A stretch of 41,012 nt of DNA, taken from Bacillota bacterium (GTDB lineage: Bacteria; Bacillota; Clostridia; Acetivibrionales; DTU013). Positions 33,041-40,873 of this stretch are shown here, piece after piece. The DNA lies in contig JAEZLF010000086.1 in assembly GCA_023435925.1 (NCBI GenBank), forward strand, positions 1 to 41,012, given 5' to 3'. Within the stretch, counting starts at the first letter, position 1, and each line of letters begins with the position of its first letter. The notes under the pieces are model-generated. The model searched no databases and was not told where the DNA came from. It worked only from the letters and a program-made list of their open reading frames with translations. Position numbers and translations under genes: made by a program.

Positions 33041-35626
33041 ATGGCCTATTATCTTGGGTTTGTTGAAATTAAAAACGGTCATTACAATTTTATGCCTTTG
33101 TATGCTTTTGACCCAGAAAGTAAAAATTTTCATGAACTAGATGATGAGAGCCGTCATGCACTTTTACCTGAGTCACGTTTTCAAAATGTAGAATTGATAT
33201 CTAGAGATATAACATTTATCGACAATCAATTATTATTTCTAGATTTTTCATCAAGTGACCTTATTGATAATTTTAAACTATTTCCTGAGAGAGAACGTAA
33301 TGGCACAGGATATAAAATAGATTTGGCATTGCTCAATGATTTAAATCGGATAAATAGACTTGAAGATTTTGGATTTTACCATGTAGTATTTAAAGAAAAC
33401 ATTACAGGCGATTATCGCGAGGGAAACGTAAAAGTTGATATTGATGAAATAGGTATAGGTGCTTCACAAAAAGTATTCTTGTGTTTTGAAAAAGATTCAT
33501 TGATTGGCCCTTATACCGTTTTATTTCATGAAGGACAATATTATGTTCCTACACTTGCTGATAAAAAAGAATACATAATTGAGGGGTACAGAAGTACGAC
33601 CATACCCATTGCAAACAAAACAATTGACATTTCATGTAACGCTAATTATCGTGATTTACACTGGAACCTTATAAATATATCTGATAATGATGAAAAACTA
33701 TTTATAGATGTCTGCCCTGATGCAATTCTTCTACAGAATTTCCGAGAGTCGCTTTCACATGGTGTATTAGTAGATGGTAAAATTGACTTAACTAATATTG
33801 ATGCAGTGCTTAAAGAATACAAGCGTTCAATTTTAATTGGAGGTAATATCCCTGATAGTATACGAGAAGAACGTCTTAAAAGAATACATAAGCTTCTGGC
33901 AAACGAAGAGGATTTGCAGCACACGTTTGATTCGCTTGCAAGTGCTTTGCCTGAAATGCTCTTGAAATACAAAAACACAGACACTTTTGATAAGTTTATT
34001 AATGACCTTCTTAAAAAGGATACTTTTAAAGATAATTTCATGAGTTTCCGTATCGTTCAGCAAAAACTTGACGAACAGGAAAAATTGTTGGAAGATTATG
34101 AGACACAACTGCAGGGAAAGCAAAATGAATTACAGAGTATAACATCCGAAAGTGACAATTCAAAGATACAGGCTAAATTTGAAGGCGATATCAGCGAACT
34201 GCAAGTCAGAAAGCAAACACTGGAACAGGAAATTTCATCATTAAGAGCAGAAAAAGGAATTATTGAAGATGTTAATAAATTAGCTTCAAAGAAGTCTTTT
34301 CTGGATAATGAAATTTTGTATCTTGACAGGCACAAAACTGAACTCACAAATGAGTGTGAAACCCTCGGACATAAGCTTGACGGAATAATGCAAGGAGCAA
34401 ATAGCAAAATGGCTAATATTGTTTTTGACGGCGTCATTGCTAATAAAATGATTAGGCAGGCAGCTCAATGGGAGGAGGGAGAGGTTGAGAAGGGCTATGC
34501 TGAAATCGCCACTGCAGTAAATTTATTAGCATGTTCTGAGAAACAAAATTCTGAACTGATAGATTATTTACTTAATACAATTCAAAAGGCACGGCCTACA
34601 TATGACCGAAATACAATCCTCAATATAATTATCTGTATTTCTCAAAACTTCCTCACAATATTCTCCGGTGAACCGGGCGCAGGCAAGACTTCCATTTGCA
34701 ATATAATCGCTCATGTATTGGGGTTAAATTACATCAGTAACGTGGTCGATACAGCTTTTGGAGCCCGTGCCCGACGCTATATACCGGTTTCTGTGGAACG
34801 TGGTTGGACATCAAAGCGAGATTTTATTGGCTATTTTAATCCGCTTACAAAGGTATTTGACAAAAGTAACCGGCGTCTTTATGACGGACTCCGTATTTTG
34901 GATTACGAGAAACGGCAGGATTATTCAAAGCTCCCGTTTATTATTCTTCTGGATGAGGCGAATCTAAGCCCCATGGAATACTATTGGGCCGATTTCATGA
35001 ATATTTGCGATGACTTTGATGATAACAATTATATTAATATCGGGGCAGAACATGAGTTCCTAGTTCCAGAGACTTTGCGTTTTGTTGCAACGATAAATAA
35101 TGACCATACGACTGAAACTTTATCCCCGCGTCTTATAGACCGTGCGTGGATAGTATCATTACCACAAGCTCCAACTGATGTAGTTATAACAGACTCACAT
35201 ATTACAAATGACGAAGTTGAGATTATTCCATGGGAAAGCATAAGGAGCATATTTGCTCCATTAGAAGTAGAGATTAAACAAATGGGTGATATTGAGAAGG
35301 AGATATATACCCGAATTAGAGATATGTTGAAAAGTGTTGGTATTATATTAAGTACAAGAACTGACAGGGCAATAAGACGATATTGGTCTGTTGCGCAAAG
35401 CTTGTTTGAGAGCGAAGGGAGTAGCGCATCCATTTCTGCGCTTGACCATGCCATTTCTCAAAAGGCCATTCCTAAAATAGCAGGGAACGGAGAGGTATAT
35501 CGAAAATTCTTGGAGGACTTTAGAGACTATTGCAAAGATAAAGAGCTCCGTAAATCACGTATACTCCTTGACGATATCATTAACAAGGGCGAAAGAAGTA
35601 TGGGCTATTATCGATTCTTTGAATGA
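33041..35626 (+). CDS. McrB-like AAA+ motor with coiled coil (putative type IV-restriction-like)
   Basis: An 861-residue protein; ATG 33041 has AAGGAG eight bases upstream. Residues 1-330 match no family I recognise and would be the sensor part. About 340-445 is a long Gln/Glu/Lys/Leu coiled coil. The AAA+ domain has Walker A GEPGAGKTS (543-551), Walker B FIILLDEANLS (Asp638, Glu639), TINND (684-688) in the place of the McrB MNTAD signature, and PRLIDRA with an arginine-finger-like Arg. In McrB the motor hydrolyses GTP and drives a nuclease partner; here the next gene encodes that partner, 13 bases downstream. The third-position bases look more A+T-rich than in neighbouring core genes, suggesting transfer. 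Confidence 0.85.
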   Translation: MAYYLGFVEIKNGHYNFMPLYAFDPESKNFHELDDESRHALLPESRFQNVELISRDITFIDNQLLFLDFSSSDLIDNFKLFPERERNGTGYKIDLALLNDLNRINRLEDFGFYHVVFKENITGDYREGNVKVDIDEIGIGASQKVFLCFEKDSLIGPYTVLFHEGQYYVPTLADKKEYIIEGYRSTTIPIANKTIDISCNANYRDLHWNLINISDNDEKLFIDVCPDAILLQNFRESLSHGVLVDGKIDLTNIDAVLKEYKRSILIGGNIPDSIREERLKRIHKLLANEEDLQHTFDSLASALPEMLLKYKNTDTFDKFINDLLKKDTFKDNFMSFRIVQQKLDEQEKLLEDYETQLQGKQNELQSITSESDNSKIQAKFEGDISELQVRKQTLEQEISSLRAEKGIIEDVNKLASKKSFLDNEILYLDRHKTELTNECETLGHKLDGIMQGANSKMANIVFDGVIANKMIRQAAQWEEGEVEKGYAEIATAVNLLACSEKQNSELIDYLLNTIQKARPTYDRNTILNIIICISQNFLTIFSGEPGAGKTSICNIIAHVLGLNYISNVVDTAFGARARRYIPVSVERGWTSKRDFIGYFNPLTKVFDKSNRRLYDGLRILDYEKRQDYSKLPFIILLDEANLSPMEYYWADFMNICDDFDDNNYINIGAEHEFLVPETLRFVATINNDHTTETLSPRLIDRAWIVSLPQAPTDVVITDSHITNDEVEIIPWESIRSIFAPLEVEIKQMGDIEKEIYTRIRDMLKSVGIILSTRTDRAIRRYWSVAQSLFESEGSSASISALDHAISQKAIPKIAGNGEVYRKFLEDFRDYCKDKELRKSRILLDDIINKGERSMGYYRFFE

Positions 35627-35639
35627 GGAGCGGTTTAAG

Positions 35640-37469
35640 ATGCAAACCTATTCATTAACTTTATACCCAAGCAATAAAGTGTCGATGACGGTTCCGCTAC
35701 ATCCTGGGCAAACTGGCCGTTCCTTATTAGATGATATACATCTTAGCGATAATAATGTTTATGCGGAAATGGAATATGAGGCTTTACTTTCTGGCGACAA
35801 TATTTCTGAGGTCAGGGAAATCAGTTTTTATATAAATGATGAGAAAGTTGTATGTAATTATAATAATGGCACGATCTCATTTCGTCATGTCGGTTTTGGA
35901 AGGCGGATTTTCTGCGATTGCTACGGCTTTGCACAAATTGAGATTATTCTCGAGTTCGATGGAGAAAATATCTCATTGAGAAGCGAATACCTGCCGGTAC
36001 TTGTGCGCAAAGGGAAGCTAAACGATTCTGTCCAGCGTATGGCGAAATTTGTTTATGACAATTATGAAGAACTGCTCTATGGTAATGACATACATCCAAG
36101 AAACCTTTCAGGTATGAAAGAAAGTGATTATAAAAGCCTTGAATCTCGTTTACTTTTACTCAACCGTATGGCGGGCCTTTATGAAGAGAATTTCAGCTAT
36201 TTTAAGGCTAACAGCCGTTTCAAATCCGAGCCCAAAGAGTATGTTGACAGATTTGAAAAACTGCAGTTCATCACAAACAGCACAATACAACACATTTCGC
36301 AACATCCTGAGGAACTGGAACAGGTGAACTACACCACAGGGATAACTTATTTGCAACACAATATGCAGCCCAAAAGGACGTTGATTTCCCGTAACATGTA
36401 TACATATGACATTTATGAAAACCAGATAATAGTCGGATTTTTGAAGACAGTAATCGCAGCTATAGTAGATATAAAGCATAGGGTTGAACAAACGCTTAAT
36501 AAAATACCTGCGAGGGAAGTGGAAATTGACGGTTATGTCACATCTGCGTTTTTTATATTCTCAAGCACAAAAAAGATTTTAGAATCATACCATGGAGAGC
36601 TATTGATGCTAGAAAATAGGTTTATTGCTTTATATGGAGCATATAGTGATATACTCAAAGTAAAAGAAGCAATTGTTTCAGTAGTTCCAAAACCGACAGC
36701 GGTGTTTTTGGCAATACCACAATACCATGTGATCTTTAATAGCATATTGGAATGGTTTAAATACGGCATATGTGACCTATTACGCGAACAGTTCATGCTT
36801 ACATTTCTTCGGTCGAGCACTCTATACGAGTGCTATTTACTGACGAAACTCAATAAGTATTTTGTTGAACATGGATTTGAAAGAAGCGGACATAACACGT
36901 ATTCCTATCCAATGAGGAAAAATGCACGATATAGGAATACTAGATTTTCCAATACTTTTGTCTTTAGAAGAGGAGAGAACTTAACTGTTACTGTCTACTA
37001 TCAGCCTGTTATTTATGATAAAGATTATCAACATAATGGCATTGGCCTTCATCGCACAACTTCTATTGTAATAGCAGATGATTCTCCAGAAGAGCGTATC
37101 GGAAGGTATTATGCTCCTGATTATATTTTAAAAATGGAGACCAGCAAAATCACCAGGTATGTAATTTTGGATGCTAAATTCAGCACATGTTCAACCATCA
37201 AGAATTTTTATTTTTCGAAGCTCGCATATAAATATGTTTTTTCTGTAAGCACTATAAATCCTGAAAATGTGCTTGCCGGATTCTGCGTTATAAATGGAAT
37301 AACGGAGAACGATGAAACAGATGTTCTTAGAGACGCATACGATTATCGACTACCAAATGAATTTATAACCCCCGATGCAAGTATAATGACTTTGACAGAG
37401 ATGTCCGAAGATAATGAACTATTTCACTCATCATTGTTGTCTCAATTAATATATAAATATTTGCTTTAA
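35640..37469 (+). CDS. DUF2357 protein with PD-(D/E)xK nuclease motif (McrC-like partner)
   Basis: A 609-residue protein. ATG 35640 has GAGGAG nine bases upstream; reading from 35568 would overlap the McrB-like gene and lacks a site. The N-terminal half contains the DUF2357 pattern (SLRSEYLPVLVRKGKLN, then helical SRFKSEPKEYVDRF and LISRNMYTYDIYENQIIVGFL). Near the C-terminus APDYILKM (Asp494) and VILDAKFS (Asp511-x-Lys513) form a PD-(D/E)xK catalytic set like that of McrC. Known DUF2357 genes pair with McrB-like motors in restriction or defence loci. I infer DNA cleavage driven by the upstream AAA+ protein. No methylase or other subunit is nearby. Confidence 0.83.
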   Translation: MQTYSLTLYPSNKVSMTVPLHPGQTGRSLLDDIHLSDNNVYAEMEYEALLSGDNISEVREISFYINDEKVVCNYNNGTISFRHVGFGRRIFCDCYGFAQIEIILEFDGENISLRSEYLPVLVRKGKLNDSVQRMAKFVYDNYEELLYGNDIHPRNLSGMKESDYKSLESRLLLLNRMAGLYEENFSYFKANSRFKSEPKEYVDRFEKLQFITNSTIQHISQHPEELEQVNYTTGITYLQHNMQPKRTLISRNMYTYDIYENQIIVGFLKTVIAAIVDIKHRVEQTLNKIPAREVEIDGYVTSAFFIFSSTKKILESYHGELLMLENRFIALYGAYSDILKVKEAIVSVVPKPTAVFLAIPQYHVIFNSILEWFKYGICDLLREQFMLTFLRSSTLYECYLLTKLNKYFVEHGFERSGHNTYSYPMRKNARYRNTRFSNTFVFRRGENLTVTVYYQPVIYDKDYQHNGIGLHRTTSIVIADDSPEERIGRYYAPDYILKMETSKITRYVILDAKFSTCSTIKNFYFSKLAYKYVFSVSTINPENVLAGFCVINGITENDETDVLRDAYDYRLPNEFITPDASIMTLTEMSEDNELFHSSLLSQLIYKYLL

Positions 37470-37640
37470 CAGAAGGCGAATGTTTCAAGTGGAAGTGATG
37501 GAAACGGATATGTATATTGAAAGAATAGGAATCTGCTCCAATTCCTGTGCATATATAATATATGTTTTACAAAAGTTGCCCTGTAATCAAAAGACTACTA
37601 AGAAATGTACTTTACATAACTCTCATCTTAGGCAATAATA

Positions 37641-37678
37641 CACTGTGTATTCCGGCACATCAGGACAGCGATTCCGGA
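37641..37678. mobile_element. Possible remnant of an insertion-sequence end
   Basis: Two head-to-tail CCGGAAT blocks on the - strand, spaced 22 bases, resemble the multiple terminal repeats of IS21-family elements. No transposase is present, so if real it is a relic. Called from memory of the repeat style only. Confidence 0.3.
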
Positions 37679-37899
37679 TGTTACCGAAATACATACACAT
37701 TTGCCATTGCGATACAAAATATTGGTCTTGCTTTCGTAAAATCAGTCAAGCTATGCAATCATTTTTTTACTTTACAAAGTTGATAATCAGCTGTAATAAT
37801 AAGGTAAGTAAGCCCCTGTTACTTTTGTAATGATAAATGGAGATATTACTGCATGAACACACTGAGAGGAGATAGAATGAGAAAAATAAAAAATTTCTC

Positions 37900-37928
37900 T
37901 TGACCAGTGCCGGTCTCGCAAGTATAAT
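37900..37928 (+). promoter_or_regulatory. Promoter of the tRNA-Asn / CAU-tRNA pair
   Basis: TTGACC (37900-37905), 17-base spacer, TATAAT (37923-37928). Transcription would begin near 37935, eight bases before tRNA-Asn. Confidence 0.85.
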
Positions 37929-37942
37929 AATATTTGTCTCGT

Positions 37943-38018
37943 TCCTCAATAGCTCAGTCGGTAGAGCATGCGGCTGTTAACCGCAGGGTCGTAGGTTCAA
38001 GTCCTACTTGAGGAGCCA
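37943..38018 (+). tRNA. tRNA-Asn (anticodon GTT)
   Basis: Acceptor TCCTCAA/TTGAGGA, D arm AGCTCAGTCGGTAGAGC, anticodon arm TGCGG-CTGTTAA-CCGCA (anticodon GTT), T arm GTAGG-TTCAAGT-CCTAC, discriminator G and encoded CCA. First of two tRNAs in one transcript. Confidence 0.97.
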
Positions 38019-38021
38019 TAA

Positions 38022-38098
38022 GGGCCTTTAGCTCAGTTGGTTAGAGCAACCGGCTCATAACCGGTTGGTCCGGGGTTCGAGTCCCTGAAGGCCCACCA
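38022..38098 (+). tRNA. tRNA with CAT anticodon (probably Ile2, possibly elongator Met)
   Basis: Acceptor GGGCCTT/AAGGCCC, D arm AGCTCAGTTGGTTAGAGC, anticodon loop CTCATAA (anticodon CAT), T arm CCGGG-TTCGAGT-CCCTG (first pair C-G) and encoded ACCA. A paired first base and the absence of three G-C pairs in the usual initiator position exclude initiator Met. The body closely resembles the Bacillus tRNA of the GGACCTTTAGCTCAG type read as Ile2 (CAU changed to lysidine-AU by TilS). It lies 3 bases after tRNA-Asn. Confidence 0.9.
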
Positions 38099-38103
38099 AA
38101 CGA

Positions 38104-38135
38104 AAAAACATCATCCGAATGGATGGTGTTTTTTT
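38104..38135 (+). terminator. Terminator of the tRNA pair
   Basis: CATCATCC (38109-38116) pairs with GGATGGTG (38121-38128), 4-base loop, extended by A-T pairs and followed by seven T. On the - strand a T run also follows, so it can act in both directions. Confidence 0.92.
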
Positions 38136-38308
38136 GTTTCAAAAAAATCATCGATTTCCCGGTCGGATTGCTGAAGCTCCGTTACTGTCAATTTACCCGG
38201 TATGTTCTTCTGCTTTTTACAGGCATTGCCGATCAGTGATGTATCAATAATAGTCTCTGCGGCAGTTTCAATATCGCTGCCTGGTTTTCGTGAGAAAATT
38301 CGCCCCAT
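38111..38308 (-). CDS. Doubtful 65-residue protein, perhaps a remnant
   Basis: Read from ATG 38308 with GGAG about 10 bases upstream, giving MGRIFSRKPGSD then a polar, Thr/Gln/Glu-rich sequence. No family recognised. Its last codons (KKHHPFG and stop) are formed by the tRNA terminator hairpin itself, so the original 3-prime end may have been lost or the frame may be fortuitous. Confidence 0.35.
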   Translation of the reverse strand: MGRIFSRKPGSDIETAAETIIDTSLIGNACKKQKNIPGKLTVTELQQSDREIDDFFETKKHHPFG

Positions 38309-38358
38309 TATTTTACTCCATTCCGCTATCAATATAGTGTATAATAAGGTCATACATT

Positions 38359-38409
38359 ACGGACGCCCATCGTTATTATGCGTCCGTTTAGAACATAATT
38401 ATGCGTCCG
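38359..38409. repeat. Cluster of GCGTCCG repeats (possible mobile-element end)
   Basis: ACGGACGC (38359-38366) and GCGTCCGT (38380-38387) form a perfect 8-bp inverted repeat. ATTATGCGTCCG occurs twice (38375-38386 and 38398-38409), a 23-bp period. The arrangement resembles the multiple recognition sites at insertion-sequence ends, but no transposase is present nearby. The flanks 38136-38358 and 38410-38551 show nothing else apart from the doubtful reverse frame. Confidence 0.5.
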
Positions 38410-38551
38410 ACGAGAGCCTATTTATTTATCGCAGTATTTGTACTGCGGCGAAAAGGTTATAGAAATTATTGCGGAATACTGATATTAATTGAATGAGCCT
38501 TACTCTATAGTAAAGATACAACATACTGGCGAACATAACCGGAGAGATGAA

Positions 38552-39319
38552 ATGAAACTGAATAACAGACTGATGATGATTACAAAACAAATACCACAGT
38601 GCAATATATTAGCGGATGTTGGAACTGACCATGCTTTCATACCGATTTATGCAGTGAAACACGAGATTTGCGCAAAGGCACTGGCGGCTGATCTCAGGGA
38701 GGGGCCTCTTAAAATAGCCCATGAGAATATTAAGAAACATAAGCTTGAAAACAGCATTGAAACAAGGCTTGGCAACGGACTACAACCTATCAGCCTTTCC
38801 GAATGCGATGTTATCGTTATAGCCGGCATGGGAGGACAGTTGATCAAAGATATTCTGGCTGCTTCCCTTGAAAAGGCACATAAGGCGAAAATGTTGCTGT
38901 TACAGCCCAATAATGCCGCGGACTCGCTTCGCAGATGGCTGGATGGAAATGGATTTCATATAGTCGGGGAGACATTGGCTTTGGATGCCGGTAAGCTGTA
39001 CTGTATTATGAAAGTAAAATGGACAGGCACTGTTGTTGAAAAGGATGATTTTGCGTACTATATCGGAGAGAAGCTCCTGGAAAGCAGAGATCCTTTACTG
39101 AAGAGATATCTTGAAAAGAAGTTGGGAGAACTGGAGGTCATCATCGAAGGCAGAAGCAAATCAAAAGCTGCCGGGAAATGCAGGTTAGAAAATCTGGGAG
39201 AAAAGTTAGAGGAATCTGAAGGGTCAGAGAAGTTAGAAACCTTTCAGGCCTCCGTAATCGATATTGATTATTACCGGCATATACGGGATAGAATAGAAAA
39301 ATATATGGCAGATCTTTGA
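38552..39319 (+). CDS. trmK: tRNA (adenine-22-N1)-methyltransferase TrmK
   Basis: ATG 38552 has GGAGAG 7-12 bases upstream and gives 255 residues; a longer frame from 38489 adds unrelated sequence. The Rossmann-type core has LADVGTDHAFIPIYAV (SAM binding), ALAADLREGPLKIA, DVIVIAGMGGQLI and LLLQPNNAADSLRRWL, typical of TrmK. It methylates A22 in tRNA D-loops of class II tRNAs such as tRNA-Leu and Ser. The C-terminal helical part includes a Glu/Ser-rich stretch (EKLEESEGSEKLE) that looks expanded. It is followed by nif3, the conserved partner gene. Confidence 0.93.
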   Translation: MKLNNRLMMITKQIPQCNILADVGTDHAFIPIYAVKHEICAKALAADLREGPLKIAHENIKKHKLENSIETRLGNGLQPISLSECDVIVIAGMGGQLIKDILAASLEKAHKAKMLLLQPNNAADSLRRWLDGNGFHIVGETLALDAGKLYCIMKVKWTGTVVEKDDFAYYIGEKLLESRDPLLKRYLEKKLGELEVIIEGRSKSKAAGKCRLENLGEKLEESEGSEKLETFQASVIDIDYYRHIRDRIEKYMADL

Positions 39320-39419
39320 AGCTGTTAGAACAGAATGCTGTGAGTGGTTCGAAATGGAGCCTTATGATATCAGGGATTCTTTTGAACCAAGGATTCTTAT
39401 AATATCAAGGAGTGTTTTT

Positions 39420-40187
39420 ATGGCGAAATGTCAGGAAATTATTACGTTTATTGAAGGAATCGCACCCCGTGAACTGGCAGAGGAGTGGGACAACATCGGC
39501 CTGATGGTAGGGAGCAGAGGCGCCGAAATCCAACGGCTCATGCTTTGTATGGATATTACCGGTGTAACTCTGGAAGAGGCTGTGAAAAATAAGGCAGACC
39601 TGATCGTAACGCACCATCCGGTTATTTTTAAAGGATTGAAAAGCTTGACAGAGGATGGAGGGAAAGGGAGGTTGCTGCATCAATTAATCCGAAATCACAT
39701 CAATGTATATTCTGCTCATACAAACCTGGATTTCGCGGTTACAGGCGTGAATACATGCCTTGCAGAAGCGCTTGGAGTTAAAGAATCAACAGTTTTCGGG
39801 AAGGGACCTGGGAAGGTCGGTCATCTTGAGCACAAAACAGACCTTCAGGAATTTATTCAGCAGGTGAAAAGCATTCTGAATGCTCCATTTGTTAGAGTGG
39901 TTGGCAAAGCCGAGCAAGGTGTGCAAAGGGTTGCAGTGTTCAGCGGCAGCTTTGATGATGATCTGGATGCTGTCATGCAAAGCGGAGCTGATGTAATAGT
40001 AACCGGTGACCTGAAATACCATACAGCACTGGATGCAGTAGAATCAGGCTTGTGCATCTTCGATGCAGGACATTTTAATACGGAAAAGGTCGTTCTGCCT
40101 GCTCTGGCTGCGGAATTAGGGAAGGCATTTCCCGAAATGGAGGTATTTTGCAGCCTGCAAGAAACAGATCCATTTCATACCTATTGA
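39420..40187 (+). CDS. Nif3-like dinuclear metal protein (YqfO family, short form)
   Basis: ATG 39420 has AAGGAGTG six bases upstream, giving 255 residues. Motifs: ELAEEWDNIGLMVGS, DLIVTHHPVIFKGL (metal His pair), YSAHTNLDFAVTGVN and the C-terminal GDLKYHTALDAVESGLCIFDAGHFNTEKV with the remaining ligands. It lacks the PII-like insertion domain found in B. subtilis YqfO. The family forms hexameric rings with two metals per subunit; substrate is unsettled (often annotated GTP cyclohydrolase I type 2). trmK-nif3 pairing is conserved in Firmicutes. Confidence 0.92.
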   Translation: MAKCQEIITFIEGIAPRELAEEWDNIGLMVGSRGAEIQRLMLCMDITGVTLEEAVKNKADLIVTHHPVIFKGLKSLTEDGGKGRLLHQLIRNHINVYSAHTNLDFAVTGVNTCLAEALGVKESTVFGKGPGKVGHLEHKTDLQEFIQQVKSILNAPFVRVVGKAEQGVQRVAVFSGSFDDDLDAVMQSGADVIVTGDLKYHTALDAVESGLCIFDAGHFNTEKVVLPALAAELGKAFPEMEVFCSLQETDPFHTY

Positions 40188-40212
40188 CTATTTTGTATGA
40201 ATGAATTATGAT
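40184..40212 (+). promoter_or_regulatory. Promoter of the RNase P RNA gene
   Basis: TTGACT (40184-40189, overlapping the nif3 stop codon), 17-base spacer, TATGAT (40207-40212). Start near 40219, just before the RNA. Confidence 0.8.
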
Positions 40213-40224
40213 AATAGTCCAGAA

Positions 40225-40572
40225 ATGAGTAAGCCAGATAATCGCAGATACAGTGCCGAAAGGCCGTACCTGAGGAAAGTCCGGGCTCCAGAGGGCAGGG
40301 TGCCGGGTAACTCCCGGTGAAGGCGACTTCAAGGAAAGTGCAACAGAGATATACCGCCGCTTGGTTTCCAGGCGGTAAGGGTGGAAAGGTGAGGTAAGAG
40401 CTCACCAGCGGCATGGCAACTTGCCGGTCTATGTAAACCCCACCTGGAGCAACACCGCAGAGGGACATATTGGTTGCCCGCCAGTCCCGGGCAGGTGGCT
40501 TGAGCCATTCAGAAATGCTTGGCCTAGATAGATGATTATCAAATACAGAACCCGGCTTACAGACTTACTCAT
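40225..40572 (+). ncRNA. rnpB: RNase P RNA, class A
   Basis: The 348-nt RNA shows the universal blocks GAGGAAAGTCCGGGCTCC, ACAGAGA, AACCCCACCTGGAGCAA and AGATAGATGATT followed by ACAGAACCCGGCTTA. P1 is ATGAGTAAG (40225-40233) with CTTACTCAT (40564-40572). The GGTTGCCC and CAGTCCCGGGCAGG arms suit the ancestral A type rather than Bacillus type B. It is the catalytic RNA that trims tRNA 5-prime ends. Own promoter and terminator are present. Confidence 0.97.
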
Positions 40573-40584
40573 AACAGTTATCAG

Positions 40585-40613
40585 AAACACTCGCTTTCAA
40601 GGCGGGTGTTTTT
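40585..40613 (+). terminator. Terminator of rnpB
   Basis: AAACACTCGC (40585-40594) pairs with GCGGGTGTTT (40602-40611), one T-G pair, 7-base loop, then TTTTT. Confidence 0.9.
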
Positions 40614-40873
40614 GGTATATACTCATTCTTTTCTTTATAAATTACACATGAACCTTAATATTAACCCTATTTGAGGAATAAATTTGCTGATATAATCATT
40701 GTTGTTATAAACAATTGTACCTTATCTGATAAAAATCAGATTATAATCAGGCGGGAAGATTGTTTCCATTCATTCAGGCTGGTAAATCTTTGAAGCACTC
40801 TATCCATGATATCTTGATAATGCAGATGGTATAGCTTACAATGAAAGAAGAAAATGGTAGAAGGAGAACGATA

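Larger units (their letters stand above)
37470..37942. other. Degenerate region downstream of the nuclease gene
   Basis: 473 bases with no convincing gene; the short open frames lack ribosome sites. At 37641-37678 the - strand reads two related blocks CCGGAATCGCTGTCC and CCGGAATACACAGTG, a pattern I associate with the repeated ends of IS21-type elements, so an old insertion-sequence end is possible. Near the right edge is the tRNA promoter. Confidence 0.4.

Noticed and set aside
37562..37830. Two short + strand frames after the nuclease gene
   Set aside because: They overlap each other in different frames, lack ribosome sites and run through the suspected insertion-sequence remnant.
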